A stretch of 64,000 nt of DNA. It comes from Hypericum androsaemum. Taxonomy: Eukaryota; Streptophyta; Magnoliopsida; Malpighiales; Hypericaceae. The notes beneath the pieces are model-generated. The model searched no databases, had not been told where the DNA came from, and saw nothing but the letters and a program-made list of their open reading frames with translations. The stretch is from NCBI GenBank assembly GCA_963995505.1, contig OZ023199.1, positions 6,195,906-6,259,905 of the forward strand. The letters are read 5' to 3'. Positions 25,233-35,715 of the stretch are shown piece by piece. A program made the translations under genes and the position numbers. The first letter of the stretch is position 1. Each line of letters opens with the position of its first letter.

Positions 25233-26496
25233 TATTGGTAATAATTTTTTGATAGAACATCATGAAAGTAATTGAGGACGAGTCCGAAGTGGTCGTCACA
25301 AAAATAATCGCGAAGAGGGAGAAAAAAAAGGATAGGAGAGCAATAGAACATTAAAAAAAAACTTTAGACGGTTGATCTAAAGGAGAGGGAGAAAAAAGTA
25401 AAAAAAATTAGAGATGTTCGATCTAAGAAAGAGGGAGGAAAAGTGAAGATAATAAATTTGGATAGTTGTAACCATGTTGGTGTATTGGGAAATGTTCGAG
25501 TTACAAAGCATCACCTAGAACCTTTATATAGGCCTCTACCTAACAACTTGATAAAAATAAAAAATAAAAAAGATAATTCAAAACAAACTAGATAAATCCT
25601 AATGGAAAGATAAAACGAATCCTAACCAATTGTAAGATGTCATTGAAAATTCTGGTCAAGATCCCTGGATGTCGTTAAAATATCCTCATAAAAAGATAAA
25701 TCTTACAATAAGATAAAACTAGTCTAGAGATAAAAACTTCTACGAGATAAACTTCAGCTGGGATGTAAATCTTGAGCTCCAACAATGCCCCCTGCATGCC
25801 TTTGATTCGACTGGCGAAGGAGAATTGAAGGCATGTATGACGTTAGATCTTGCCCCCCTTGAGCCATAGTGATCATATTGACAGCCGATTCGAGCTGGCC
25901 GCTTTTTTTTATCGTGGCACCCATCAGATCATTCTTCTTAGACGCCCTGCAGTAGTCCCATTGAGCATGCCAAAATAAATGTTTGTAATAATTTTTTGAT
26001 AGAACATCGTGAAAGTAATTGAGGATGGGTCCGGAGTGGTCACCCCCAAAAAACAATCGCAAAGAGGGGAAAAAAAAGAAGAATGGGTAGAAGAGCAATA
26101 GAACGTCAAAAAGAACCTTAGACGGTTAATCTAAAGGAGAGGGAGAAAAAAGTAAAAAACTTAGAGACGTTCGATCTAAGAGAGATGAAAAAAAAGTGAA
26201 GATAATAAATTTGGATAGCTGTACCCATGTGCGTGTATTGGAGAATGTTCGAGTTACAAAGCATCACTTAGAGCCTTTATATAGGCCTCTACCTAACAAC
26301 TTGATAAAAATAAAAAATACAAAAGATAATTCAAAATAAACTAGATAAATCCTAATGGAAAGATAAAACCAATCCTAACCAGTTGTAACCAATATCCTCA
26401 TAAAAAGATAAATCTTATAATAAGATAAATCTAGTCTAGAGATAAAAACTTCTACGAGATAAACTCCAGCTAGGATGTAAATCTTGAGCTCTAACA
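25233..26496 (-). mobile_element. TRIM retrotransposon inserted in the outer element
   Basis: Two direct repeats of about 517-552 bp (25233-25784 and 25980-26496) enclose only 195 bp. Read on -, the LTRs start tgtt(a/g)gagctcaagattt; the 5' LTR is the right copy. It is followed by tttattttggcatgctcaatgggact, like the primer-site region of elements 1 and 2, and the left LTR is preceded by ggcatgcagggggcat, a polypurine tract. The flanking target duplication ggatc (25228-25232 and 26497-26501) is perfect. There is no coding region. The element splits the right inverted arm of the Mutator-like element and is therefore younger than it. Confidence 0.92.
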
Positions 26497-26659
26497 GGAT
26501 CATTGATGTGTCATCAAACACCAAAACATTTAATTCAAAATGTTAATTGTCCTATTTTGAGAAGTATAGGATATTAAGTGATCCAATTTAAGTACAAAAT
26601 GATAATTGTACTTTTTGATTAAGTAGAGAGTATTATTTAATTCTTTTGCCATTTCTTTT

Positions 26660-28050
26660 AAGGGGGTTAGGATAGTGTGACATTGAATGCTATGTGCGTT
26701 TTTGCTCATTTTATAAATTTGCATTGAATTTATCAACCCATAATATTAAAATTTTGATTTAAATAAAAAGACTTAAATAGTGATTTATGCTAAGAAGACC
26801 AAATATACATGTTTAAAAAATTTCATATACATAAGTACCATCATGAATTTATTTCAAAGTACTTATATTTCTTGATGAAAAGAATTATAGTTGAACAATA
26901 TATAAACCGACAAATAAAATGATATACGTCTTCATGTTTTATTATTATTTATAAGTACGTCTTCATGTAAATGCAACTCGTGACTAGTAACGATAATTTC
27001 TTCCTCATCCATGCCTTTACTTGCATGTAAGAGACGACATGAACATCTAGTAAACAACCAATACAGTCTAAATTGATCCAGGTAGTAGGGACTTGTATAT
27101 AAAAAATAGCATTGAGTGACATTGTTCTAATACACGAGTTTCACAAAAGAACTATTTATCTAAAAAAATTCATAAAAATACAAATATACTCAACATTGGT
27201 AGAGTTTTTCTATCTTTCAAAGATTCTATTTGGTTCGAATATAAATTTGTTGACCCAGATACATGTGGTATTAAAAAAATGAACTCACGCTGTTAACGAT
27301 GGTTACGAGAAAGTGACACCATCAGTAGTTCTGGGTCTTCTGTTTTATTGTTTATATTAACTAATATTCGGAGTACCGAATAATCCAATTTCAAGATTTT
27401 TATATATTTATAATCAGGTTTCGTTATCACAAACTTTAACAGATGAAAATGAAATAAGAAGCACATGGCCCCTTGTCTTCGGTGCAAAGAAGGTATGAAT
27501 GCTAGTGATCATCGTCGAGGTCTCGGAATCCAAAAAAGTTAGGCGATTTCTACTCCCATTGTTTTCTTTAATCCTCCAATTAGGAGAACAGAAGATTTGA
27601 ACCACCCCTCTCATAAATTTCATTTGCTCTGTAACTTTTGTGCGTTACAAAACAAAAAGAAAGAAGGGAATTCCTACCAAGCACAAAATATTTTATTATC
27701 CTATTTAGTAATTACCAATAACCACGTGGATCGATTGGTGAATGAGTTGTCACTCGAGGCAGTTATTCTAAATATTGTTGACAAAATTTTGATACATTCG
27801 AAGATTATGTCCAACTCGAATTTGAATGCTAGGTGGTATAGAAAAAAACCTATTTGGTAACTAAAAAAGAGACGGTGACTTGGTTATAAATGACCAAACT
27901 TACTTTTGAGACAGGTTTGCTTGCGTGGACATGTCCATGTCAACGTGCAAATACAATTAAGCATCCACATAACCTGAAGATTGGTGGCTCTTTCCTTTCC
28001 TCTAATTGTTAACTTATATTAATTTTGTATTATTTCTCTCATTCTATAAC
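26660..28050. other. AT-rich intergenic DNA upstream of the anion channel gene
   Basis: No gene recognised. The frames at 27293-27860 are short and on opposite strands. The 3' part serves as promoter region for the SLAH gene. Confidence 0.5.
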
Positions 28051-28058
28051 TTTACTCC

Positions 28059-28066
28059 TATAAAAG
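28059..28066 (+). promoter_or_regulatory. TATA box of the anion channel gene
   Basis: tataaaag within ctcctataaaagcaccc, 59 bp upstream of the ATG at 28125. This allows a short leader of about 30 nt. Confidence 0.6.
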
Positions 28067-28124
28067 CACCCTCTATAGAGAGACACTTAGAATACATAAT
28101 TAAAGCATTTGCTTCAAACACTTA

Positions 28125-29382
28125 ATGGCAAAACAAGTCTCAAGGCCTGCAATGGAAGTCATTATAGAGAATGCTTCTCCCATCATCACCAATGGTGGCC
28201 AACATGAAAAACCCATTAACAAGGCATCTCCATTGAGCCTTTGCTTCTTCACCAAGATCCATGCTGGCTATTTCAGGATTACCCTTTCCTTTGGTAGCCA
28301 AGCCTTGCTGTGGAAAATTCTTAGTGCACCAAGCAACAGAAGCTCACAGGATGTAAGCTGGCACATGTTTAGGATGCTCCCTTCCACTGCTTTCCTGTTG
28401 CTTTGGTGGCTCGGCCTGATGCTTCTGGTTTCCCTGTCAATTCTATATGTTATCAAGTGCTTGTTCCACTTCGACATGGTTAAGCGGGAATTCGTGCACC
28501 ATATCGGAGTGAACTACTTGTATGCTCCTTGGGCTTCATGGCTCCTCTTGCTTCAGTCATCACCGGTTCCGATCCCTGATCCGGTCAATCACCTTGCACT
28601 CTGCGTTGTCCTTGCCGCACCTATTCTGATGCTGGATTTGAAACTATACGGGCAATGGTTTACGACAGAGAAGCGATTCCTATCCGCCTTAGCTAATCCA
28701 ACCAGCCAGATGACAGTGTTAGGCAACTTGGTGGTGGCAAGAGCAGCTGCAATGCTGGGGTGGAAAGAAAGTGCTGTTTGCATGTTCTCCCTTGGAGTTG
28801 TGCACTATCTGGTGCTATTTGTCACCCTCTATCAGCGGTTATCTGGTGGAAATAGCTTCCCTTCATTGTTGAGACCTACATTCTTCTTGTTCTTCGCTGC
28901 CCCGAGCATGGCAAGCTTGGCTTGGACCTCCATCGCCGGCGTTTGCGACACTTTGTCCAAGATGTTCTTCTTCCTATCTTTGTTCCTCTTCTTGTCTCTG
29001 GTAAGTATTAGATTCAGAATCACCTGATAACATCATGCCAATATCAAATTCTATGGTACTAACCAATTCTTCCATTTTCCCTGTACAACAGGCTTGCAGG
29101 CCAGCACTTTTCAAGAAATCAATGAAGAAGTTCAATATTGCTTGGTGGGCTTACTCCTTCACGCTAACATTCCTCGCCCTCGCCTCGGCCGATTATGCCG
29201 AAGAGGTTAAGGGTCATTTTGCATCAACCATGATGCTCATGCTATCTGCAATATCAATTTTCGTCTTCCTCAGCCTGATGCTGCTCACTGCAGTCTACTC
29301 GGAACGGCTTCTGCGGGAGAATGATCCTGTATTGACTTTTCACTATAAAATGAAGAACCCGAGTCGAGTAATAAGCTTATGA
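28125..29382 (+). CDS. SLAH1: S-type anion channel, SLAH1/SLAH4-like
   Basis: Plasma-membrane anion channel of the SLAC1/TDT family. Two exons, 28125-29000 and 29092-29382, with a GTAAGT donor and ACAG acceptor; spliced length 388 codons, as expected for SLAH1 (about 385). The N-terminus is only about 40 residues and lacks the long phospho-regulated tail of SLAC1 and SLAH3, which points to the SLAH1/SLAH4 group. TKIHAGYFRITLSFGSQAL starts the first helix; LLWWLGLMLLVSLSILYVI, a second cluster with HFDMVKREFVHHIGVN, and the C-terminal FNIAWWAYSFTLTFLAL are family hallmarks. About ten hydrophobic helices can be counted. In Arabidopsis SLAH1 sits in root vascular cells and works with SLAH3 in chloride loading of xylem; the same role here is inference. 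The frame beyond 29000 is intron. No damage is seen. Its neighbour is convergent. Confidence 0.93.
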
Positions 29383-29913
29383 GGAAAGAACCCTTAAATG
29401 TAAATACAAAGAAGCCGAATCATTCCTGGTGATAAGAACATCCTGATTTATAACCAAGGTCAATTCAGAAGTGACAAGAACAAGAATGAGTCGTCAATCA
29501 TAAAATCCTCAATCAAACACAAGCATCTCCGACGGAGAAGACATTTTATATGTTATATCCCACCTAGGGATAAAGGGATGGTATCAACAAGCTAACAACA
29601 TATGAACCCAAAAAAATCATAGCATCCTGAGAATTACACAGTTTCTGGTGATAATATTGTCCTCTGTATGTTAGAATCAAGCTCCTTGAAGATTGTAAAA
29701 GGAATCGAGGGAAGAATCATAGGTTGACGCCCCACCTCGCCTTGTGAAAGTATATCGTGCCCCACCTCGTCTTGTGAAAGTATATCGTGCCACCAACGTG
29801 TAACAATCCAAAAACACACCGAGACCAAAACCAACACGATGGTGATTGAAATCCACCAAATTATGTGGGTCCCAACCAAACAAAAATTTGGTTAGCAAGA
29901 TTTACTAGTGTAT
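29383..29913. other. Convergent intergenic region with 31-bp tandem duplication
   Basis: The 3' ends of the SLAH gene (+) and the BAP31 gene (-) meet here. At about 29730-29791 the unit gccccacctcg(c/t)cttgtgaaagtatatcgt occurs twice. No other gene is supported; the minus frames at 29634-29898 run through the repeat. Confidence 0.6.
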
Positions 29914-31976
29914 TTAGGAGTTTTTCTTGCTAGTTGATCTCGACAAAGTCGAGTCTAGAGACTTTAACCGGCTTCGCATTTTCTGGTTCTCCTCCAGTAA
30001 GCGGTCATACTCAAGAAGGAAACCTTCAGATTGCTTCCTTAGAGCAACTGTGTTGACTTCTGAAGCTTTTAAGTCCTTGCACTTCCCTTCAAGCTCATTT
30101 TGCAACTGCTTGAGCTTCACATTAAGTGCAGCTACCTCTGTTTCTAGAGCTTTCTTCTCCTCGATTTTTCCATCCTCGAAACTTCTGTTTTGCATCTTTA
30201 CAGCCTCCATGCTCTTCCTTCGCACACGGAGTTCTCTGATATAGTGGTGTACTCTGTCTATCATTAAGGCGAGGAAAAGGGCCGATCCTGCACATGATTT
30301 GCACAAACGTCATCAATTACCCCGTAAACGCCTTTCTAAGCCGAAAAGCAAGATTGCAAATGAGCTTAGAATTTGAACCAAGATTGCAAATGCAGAAGCT
30401 CCCACTCCCTATGACTGTACCCTACAATTAAGATGATAATAGTTTTCTTTGGTTTCACTTGGCTAAAGCCAACAAGTAATAAGAGTCCCCAAATTATCTA
30501 CTTCACGGTAAACAAGTGATACAGCCCCTGTGCTTTCCCGCAGAATGGAAATTTTCTCATGACATGAACACGTCAGTTGAAGCATCTATCATCTGGTTAT
30601 CCAACAGATATTGTTTATTACTGGTCTAAGAAAACTAGTTGAAAAGTAGACTTCCATCAGTCTCACCTTGGATTTATAAGGACTAAAATGTAGATGAAGA
30701 AGATGAACAAAATAAAAAACTAAAAGAAAACCCCCTGTATTTTTTTATAAATAGCTTCAACATACTTTTAGATCAAAAGTATCTGCAGGAAATTTGGCAA
30801 ACAGCACTTTTTCTATGAAAAAATTCAGAATTCCCATCAAGAAAAATTATTATTCACATTTTGCTCTTTGGTTCTGCAGCGAAAACATAATTGTTTACAC
30901 CAAATAGTAACCTCCACCCTTCAAAAAAATGTAGTAGGAGAGTACAGTGAAACTTCCACTGTAATGGTAGAGTTTCACCACATTAACTAAGCAGAAACAT
31001 CTTATTCTCAAGCACGTCTAGCAAACTTCGTTCTGAAAGTAGAAGCAGAAATGAAGCTTAACGCCTATAGTCCGGATCTATGATACAAATCTCATCTAAG
31101 AACATGAAACATGAAGCAGTAATTACTACGCTCCATTTGCTATCCTTTCCAAACATAATGCAGGCATTTCTCGTCACAAATTCACACCAAATCCTATGAT
31201 CAACCGTACACGAGAGTAGTTGAAATCCCAAGAAACACAGAATTCTTAGCAGTACATGTTTGATCAGAATTTCAAGGGGAGCATATCATCATCAAGACTA
31301 ACATAAAAGTCAACACAACACACACTTCACCTCCTTCACCAATCAATACATGGTCAAAAGATCGCCCTGATCTAACCCTATCAACCAACACCAACCACAA
31401 AATCAATAATGAAACGTAAACCACACAAAAATTCCGCAAATCAAACCCAACCAACTCCAATTCGATTGTCATCCGTTTGTTCCGCCAGAAAATATTTTCC
31501 CGGAAAATAACTTCCCGCATTCCTCACCGGAAGATGGTTTCCACTTCAATTATAAGCAATTTTATTTCCATTCGAAGAATTCCCAATTCTCCGACACTTC
31601 TTAGAATACGGGCACAAATTAAAAGATCCACAATTGGGAGCTAAAACGAAACCAAGACGAGAACTTGGGAAATACCCATTAGAGTAGACTCGAGGACGTG
31701 CCGGGCCACGAGGACCTGGTCGGTGGGGCTGATCGGGAGGCCGGCACCGCCTTCGTCGTCGATCCCGCGGCGGCTGCGGATCTTGACAACTCCGTACAAG
31801 CTGGAGGCCAGCACAACGAAGAGGGTGGCGGCGACCGTCTTGACCACGACCGGACCGCGGCCCCTCTTGACCCGATCCAGGCCCACGATGGCCAGTTTCC
31901 TCAACGGGTTCCTGAATACGAGAACCAGAACCACCGCCATCTCCGAGAATATCAGCGCGAACAGGAGCTGGATCAT
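29914..31976 (-). CDS. BAP31-like ER membrane protein
   Basis: Plant homologue of B-cell receptor-associated protein 31, an integral ER protein thought to help sort membrane proteins. On -, exon 1 is 31976-31676 and exon 2 30287-29914, with a GT donor and a GTGCAG acceptor around a 1,388-bp intron; spliced length 224 codons, usual for plants. MIQLLFALIFSEMAVVLVLV starts helix 1; LDRVKRGRGPVVVKTVA leads to helix 2; FLALMIDRVHHYIRELR follows helix 3. Residues from about 125 form a coiled coil (NVKLKQLQNELEGKCKDL). The last four residues KKNS fit the KKxx ER-retrieval signal. The start at 31976 was chosen by family alignment; the open frame upstream (to 32132) is leader. Intact, and tail to tail with the SLAH gene. 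Confidence 0.92.
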
Positions 31977-32569
31977 TGTTGGGGTCCTCTTCTTCTTGCC
32001 TTTAATTGGGTTTGTGTGTTCTTCCTTGAAGGGACTGGGGATTAGGACAGGAGCGAGGTCGGAGGAGGAAGAAGAGAGGGTTTTGTCTGTTATTGTAATA
32101 GACCAGCTCACGGCCCAGATCGAACCGGTCACAAACTTTGAACCGGACCGAAATCAGTATCTCAATTTATTTCGGTGAATTTGGTTTGTCACATTTGAAA
32201 GATTTGATTTGGATCCTACTCTGAATTATTTATTATAGCAATACCCGAATTTCAGATAATCTGGATCAAAAAGTTATTTGCGTTAATATATTCGAATTTC
32301 AGATGATATCGACCAAAAAATTGTTTGGGTGAATTTTCATAATAAGCACTAAAAGACGAGGATGGCTCTCCCAATACTGTTGTTATATATTTGTAAAGTT
32401 CAATCCAAAATATCTCTAAATCGGGATCAGATTTGGTCCATGAGGGACTTTTTCAGTACAGTCTTTGTAGGGATAGAATTGGAAAAAAATAAATAGGGAT
32501 TTTTTTTTGAAAGTGGGACGCGCGTGGGAGAGAATTAATCGATATAATTGGACATACCATTTGATATAA
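31977..32569. other. Upstream region of the BAP31-like gene
   Basis: Probable leader (to about 32100) and promoter of the minus-strand gene. No TATA box could be assigned with confidence. Several repeats of cgaatttcagat occur at about 32247-32300. Confidence 0.4.
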
Positions 32570-32955
32570 TCGAGTATATTACTCGGCAAACTATTTTATC
32601 ATAACTGTGCAACCATTCGATCATAGTCGATCAAATCTTTTGATCGTGACATGATAAACCATTGTATCGTAAATGTACAAACTATTGTATCGTAACTGTA
32701 CAAACTATTGTATCATAACATGATAAACCATTGTATCGTAACTGTGCATACCATTATATCATAACATGATAAACCATTGTATATTAACTATGCAAACCAT
32801 TGTACATGATAAACCATTGTATAGTAACTATCACAACATGATAAACCATCGTATCACAACATGATAAACCATCGTATCACAATTGTGCTAACATTGTATC
32901 ATAACATGATAAACTATTGTATCGTAACTATGCAAACTATTTTGACATAACAGTT
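32570..32955. repeat. VNTR of about 21-22 bp (aaaccattgtatcgtaactg)
   Basis: About sixteen degenerate units of (ac/at)aaaccattgtatcgtaactgt with a variant catgataaaccattgtat. Unit order is irregular. It resembles VNTR cores of non-autonomous DNA transposons, but flanking ends were not identified. Confidence 0.75.
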
Positions 32956-34329
32956 CGTATAATTTCAATATGTGTAATCGATGAAACATTCACAATTAGG
33001 AATTTACAATCAGAAAAATTGATCTATCAACAAAAAATAAGAAGATCCAGTCCCTCGTTCATTTGCCCGATTTCAGTGCAAGCAACCAACCGTGACGATG
33101 ACAAGCAATTGCTGGACTAGTGCAGAGATTCGACGATTGGGAAATGAGCGGATGAGGGTAGCGGAGCCAACCCAACGTCTGCAACCAGAAGGAGGAGAGA
33201 GTGGTTGAGCTTTCGTGGCAACCGAGCTCGAATAAATGGACTATGTTGGACCTCTTTCGCATCATCGATGGGTAGATCCGTCTGTGTCCATCGCGAGGTC
33301 ACCAGGGGAGATTCCGGCCGACACATCAGTCACCGACGTCGTCAACTTGTGAATTTTGGATTTGGGGAGAAATCCCAGATTCGGATTTAGCGTCCATCAA
33401 AGCCCAACTTGAAGGACAACATCCTCCTCCCCGCCGTCGCGCGGATCTCCCTCAAGTGGCCGGCGAGACCTTCTCTTCATCGACATCGATCTTCTCCTCA
33501 TTAGCGTCGAACTTCTCAAATTTAGGATTTTGATGTTGCTAATGTGGAGAGAGAGAGAGAGGCGAGAGTGTGGGTTCCTTTCTATGTTTTCCTTTCACCT
33601 TTTTCTTTGTGTTAAAAAGACCAAGTTACCCTCGTGTGTCCTTGTCTGTCAGATCATATCTAATTTTTTAATGACTCATCGGACAGCCCACGCTTTATCC
33701 AGTCCCACCCTGGCAAGAAACAAGTGTCCAGGTCTGAATCTGTTCTCCCTAAATCGCTTAACCAACACCAATTGTATTCAAATTTTTCAATAAAACTTTC
33801 AGATAAATTTAGTGAATCAAATTAGTAAGATACTAATTACAGAAAAAAATGTAGGTCCGCCAAACTGTACAGTAGTTAGTGTATTATGGTATGAGATAGA
33901 TTGGGTATGATATTGATTATAATTTTACAAAAATATATAGAAATACGGTCACTAATATGAAATATTTTATAACAATATTTGATTATTTAAACGAATTTTT
34001 ATTTTTTATCTAAAAATAATACAGCTATAATACTCTAGAAAACTACAGTATATTTGAATATAACATTGTAATATGTGTATTCAATAACTATCGAACCATT
34101 TGAAATGCTAAAAATGTATATAATATAAAAAATAATCAACCGCATAGAATAAAATAAGTTGTTTGAAAATTTCAATATCCTAATTATAGGAACAGTATTA
34201 TTTAATGACTAAAAGTCATAGATGCTTGTTTAGTAACATACTAATATTATTAAGCCATATACTTTGTTTGATTTGAACTCTCTCTGCTTTATGCCATAAA
34301 AAAGAAGTTTTGACACCAAAGATTTCGTG
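32956..34329. other. Intergenic with GC-rich patch
   Basis: The patch at 33060-33545 has open frames on both strands (for example 33059-33326 on -) of protein-like composition but no family I recognise, and each is under 90 codons. The rest is AT-rich, without features. Confidence 0.4.
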
Positions 34330-34344
34330 TTAAATGGTTAGAAT

Positions 34345-35190
34345 TTGGAGACCAGAATACGTCTTTCTTTCATACTACGGCTACTCAACGCCGCCAATTC
34401 AATCAGATTGCTAGGCTTAGAGATTCCTCCGGTACTTAGGTTGAGGATGACTCGATGTTTAAAAACCTGCTTCACTCTCACTTTAAGGATATGTACACTG
34501 CGAGGGTTGGTTCGAATCAATCGCATATTCTTTCCTACCCGTGTCACGACCTCCATGTCGGTTGACTTATTAAAGGGCATTTCGATGGAGGAAGTTAAAA
34601 AAGCGACTTTCGAGCTTGGCAGTACTCGGTCCTCAGGATCTGATGGTTTTTTCGGTATTTTTTTTCAGAAGTACTAGAACATCGTTTCTAAAGACCTTAT
34701 TGTGTTAGTTCAGAATATGTTTTCCACCGGGATTGTGCCTGCTGATTTAAAAATGACATTGCTTTGATTCCTAAATGCAAGTCCCCGAGCGAAATTCATT
34801 ACTATCAGCCTATTGGGTTGTGCAATTTTGCTTATAAGGTCTGTTTTAAAGTCCTGGCCAACAGGCTAAGGCCTTTTATGGAGCTTATTATCTCTGATGG
34901 TGAAAGTGCTTTCATTAAAAATCGGTGCATCTAAGACAATCTTATTATAGCCCATGAAGCGTTTCATTGTCTGAAAATTGATCCTCGAAAAAGGAACTTA
35001 TCCATGGCTATCAAGTTGGACTTGAGGAAAGTTTACGACATGGTCAACTAGTCCTTCTTGGAGAATATTATGCTTAAGCTTGGCTTCCCTGTGAAGTGGG
35101 TTAAGTGCATCATGAGCTGTGTTTTATCTACCTCATATGGTGTTCTATTTAATAGTCAACCATTAGATTTCTTTCGCAATTAAATAAAAA
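34345..35190 (+). pseudogene. LINE (non-LTR) reverse transcriptase remnant
   Basis: The conserved block order of plant LINE reverse transcriptase is visible with stops and a frameshift: EEVKKATFELGSTRSSGSDG, then YYQPIGLCNFAYKVCFKVLA, NRLRPFMELIISDGESAFI, DNLIIAHEAFHCLK, and MAIKLDLRKVYDMVN. The first catalytic Asp lies in KLDLRK, where K-A-YD is usual. The YADD region and everything after are absent; homology ends near 35165. Dead, 5'- and 3'-truncated. Confidence 0.85.
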
Positions 35191-35448
35191 TAATAAACAA
35201 TTCTTTTCTATGCAATGAAATTAAGAGGAAAATATTAATTGATTGAGGAAAAACGAAGAAGTGCATTTGTGATAAGCATGAAATGTGTCGTAAGCAAGCA
35301 ATTAAAAAAATCTCCCTCTTTCTTTTGCGTGAAGATTCCCAGCAGTGCAATGTGCGCACACGCCTGATAAGATTAAAGATCCGTAGGTCTCGGGTCTAGG
35401 GCTTTTGTGGTCTTCCGAGTCGTGATTAGGGTACCGAGTGCTAGCATG

Positions 35449-35688
35449 GAAATCTCATTCACGAGCTCTATTCGTGATCGGCCACACCAAACAGAGGAGG
35501 AGGAGGAGATAATGGATCTGCCACGTGAGTTGTTGAAAGGTGCTGGTGAATATGATGATGCGACGCTGGTGGGCTCTTTGTCATTAGAGTGTGGAGTTAA
35601 TACTTTAGCAGTACTATGGAGAGTACTTTTTTTCGCTGTCGTAAGTTTTTACCCAATTCAGTGTTGGAAGGAAGTGTGGGCACGCTAG
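35449..35688 (+). pseudogene. Possible LINE ORF1 (DUF4283-like) start
   Basis: The frame MEISFTSSIRDRPHQ continues with an acidic run (EEEEEIMDLP) and LVGSLSLECGVNTLAVLWRV. This pattern resembles the N-terminus of plant LINE ORF1 proteins, where an acidic stretch precedes a DUF4283 domain (LVGK...N). It is short and ends at the copia insertion edge. The assignment is tentative. Confidence 0.3.
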
Positions 35689-35715
35689 GGAAACCAAGCT
35701 TCTACACACGTTGAG

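Larger units (their letters stand above)
23364..26650. mobile_element. Composite Mutator-like element (outer element)
   Basis: Long imperfect inverted repeats: ggcaaaaggatcaaataatatcctctactt at 23364 pairs with the reverse complement of attatttaattcttttgcc at 26632-26650. Homology runs inwards past the TRIM insertion to the ggacgacgac words near 23600 and 25145. The flanks atttttttt (23355-23363) and atttctttt (26651-26659) form a 9-bp direct repeat with one change, fitting Mutator-type target duplication. No transposase is present. Inside lie a smaller inverted-repeat element with a WPP-domain fragment, a possible gene fragment, and a TRIM that split the right arm. Confidence 0.7.

Noticed and set aside
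28268..29023. Minus ORFs of 63-69 codons over the anion channel gene
   Set aside because: Antisense shadows of a strongly conserved gene.
31698..32178. Plus ORFs of 115-151 codons over BAP31 exon 1
   Set aside because: Shadows; the minus frame matches BAP31 with proper splice borders.
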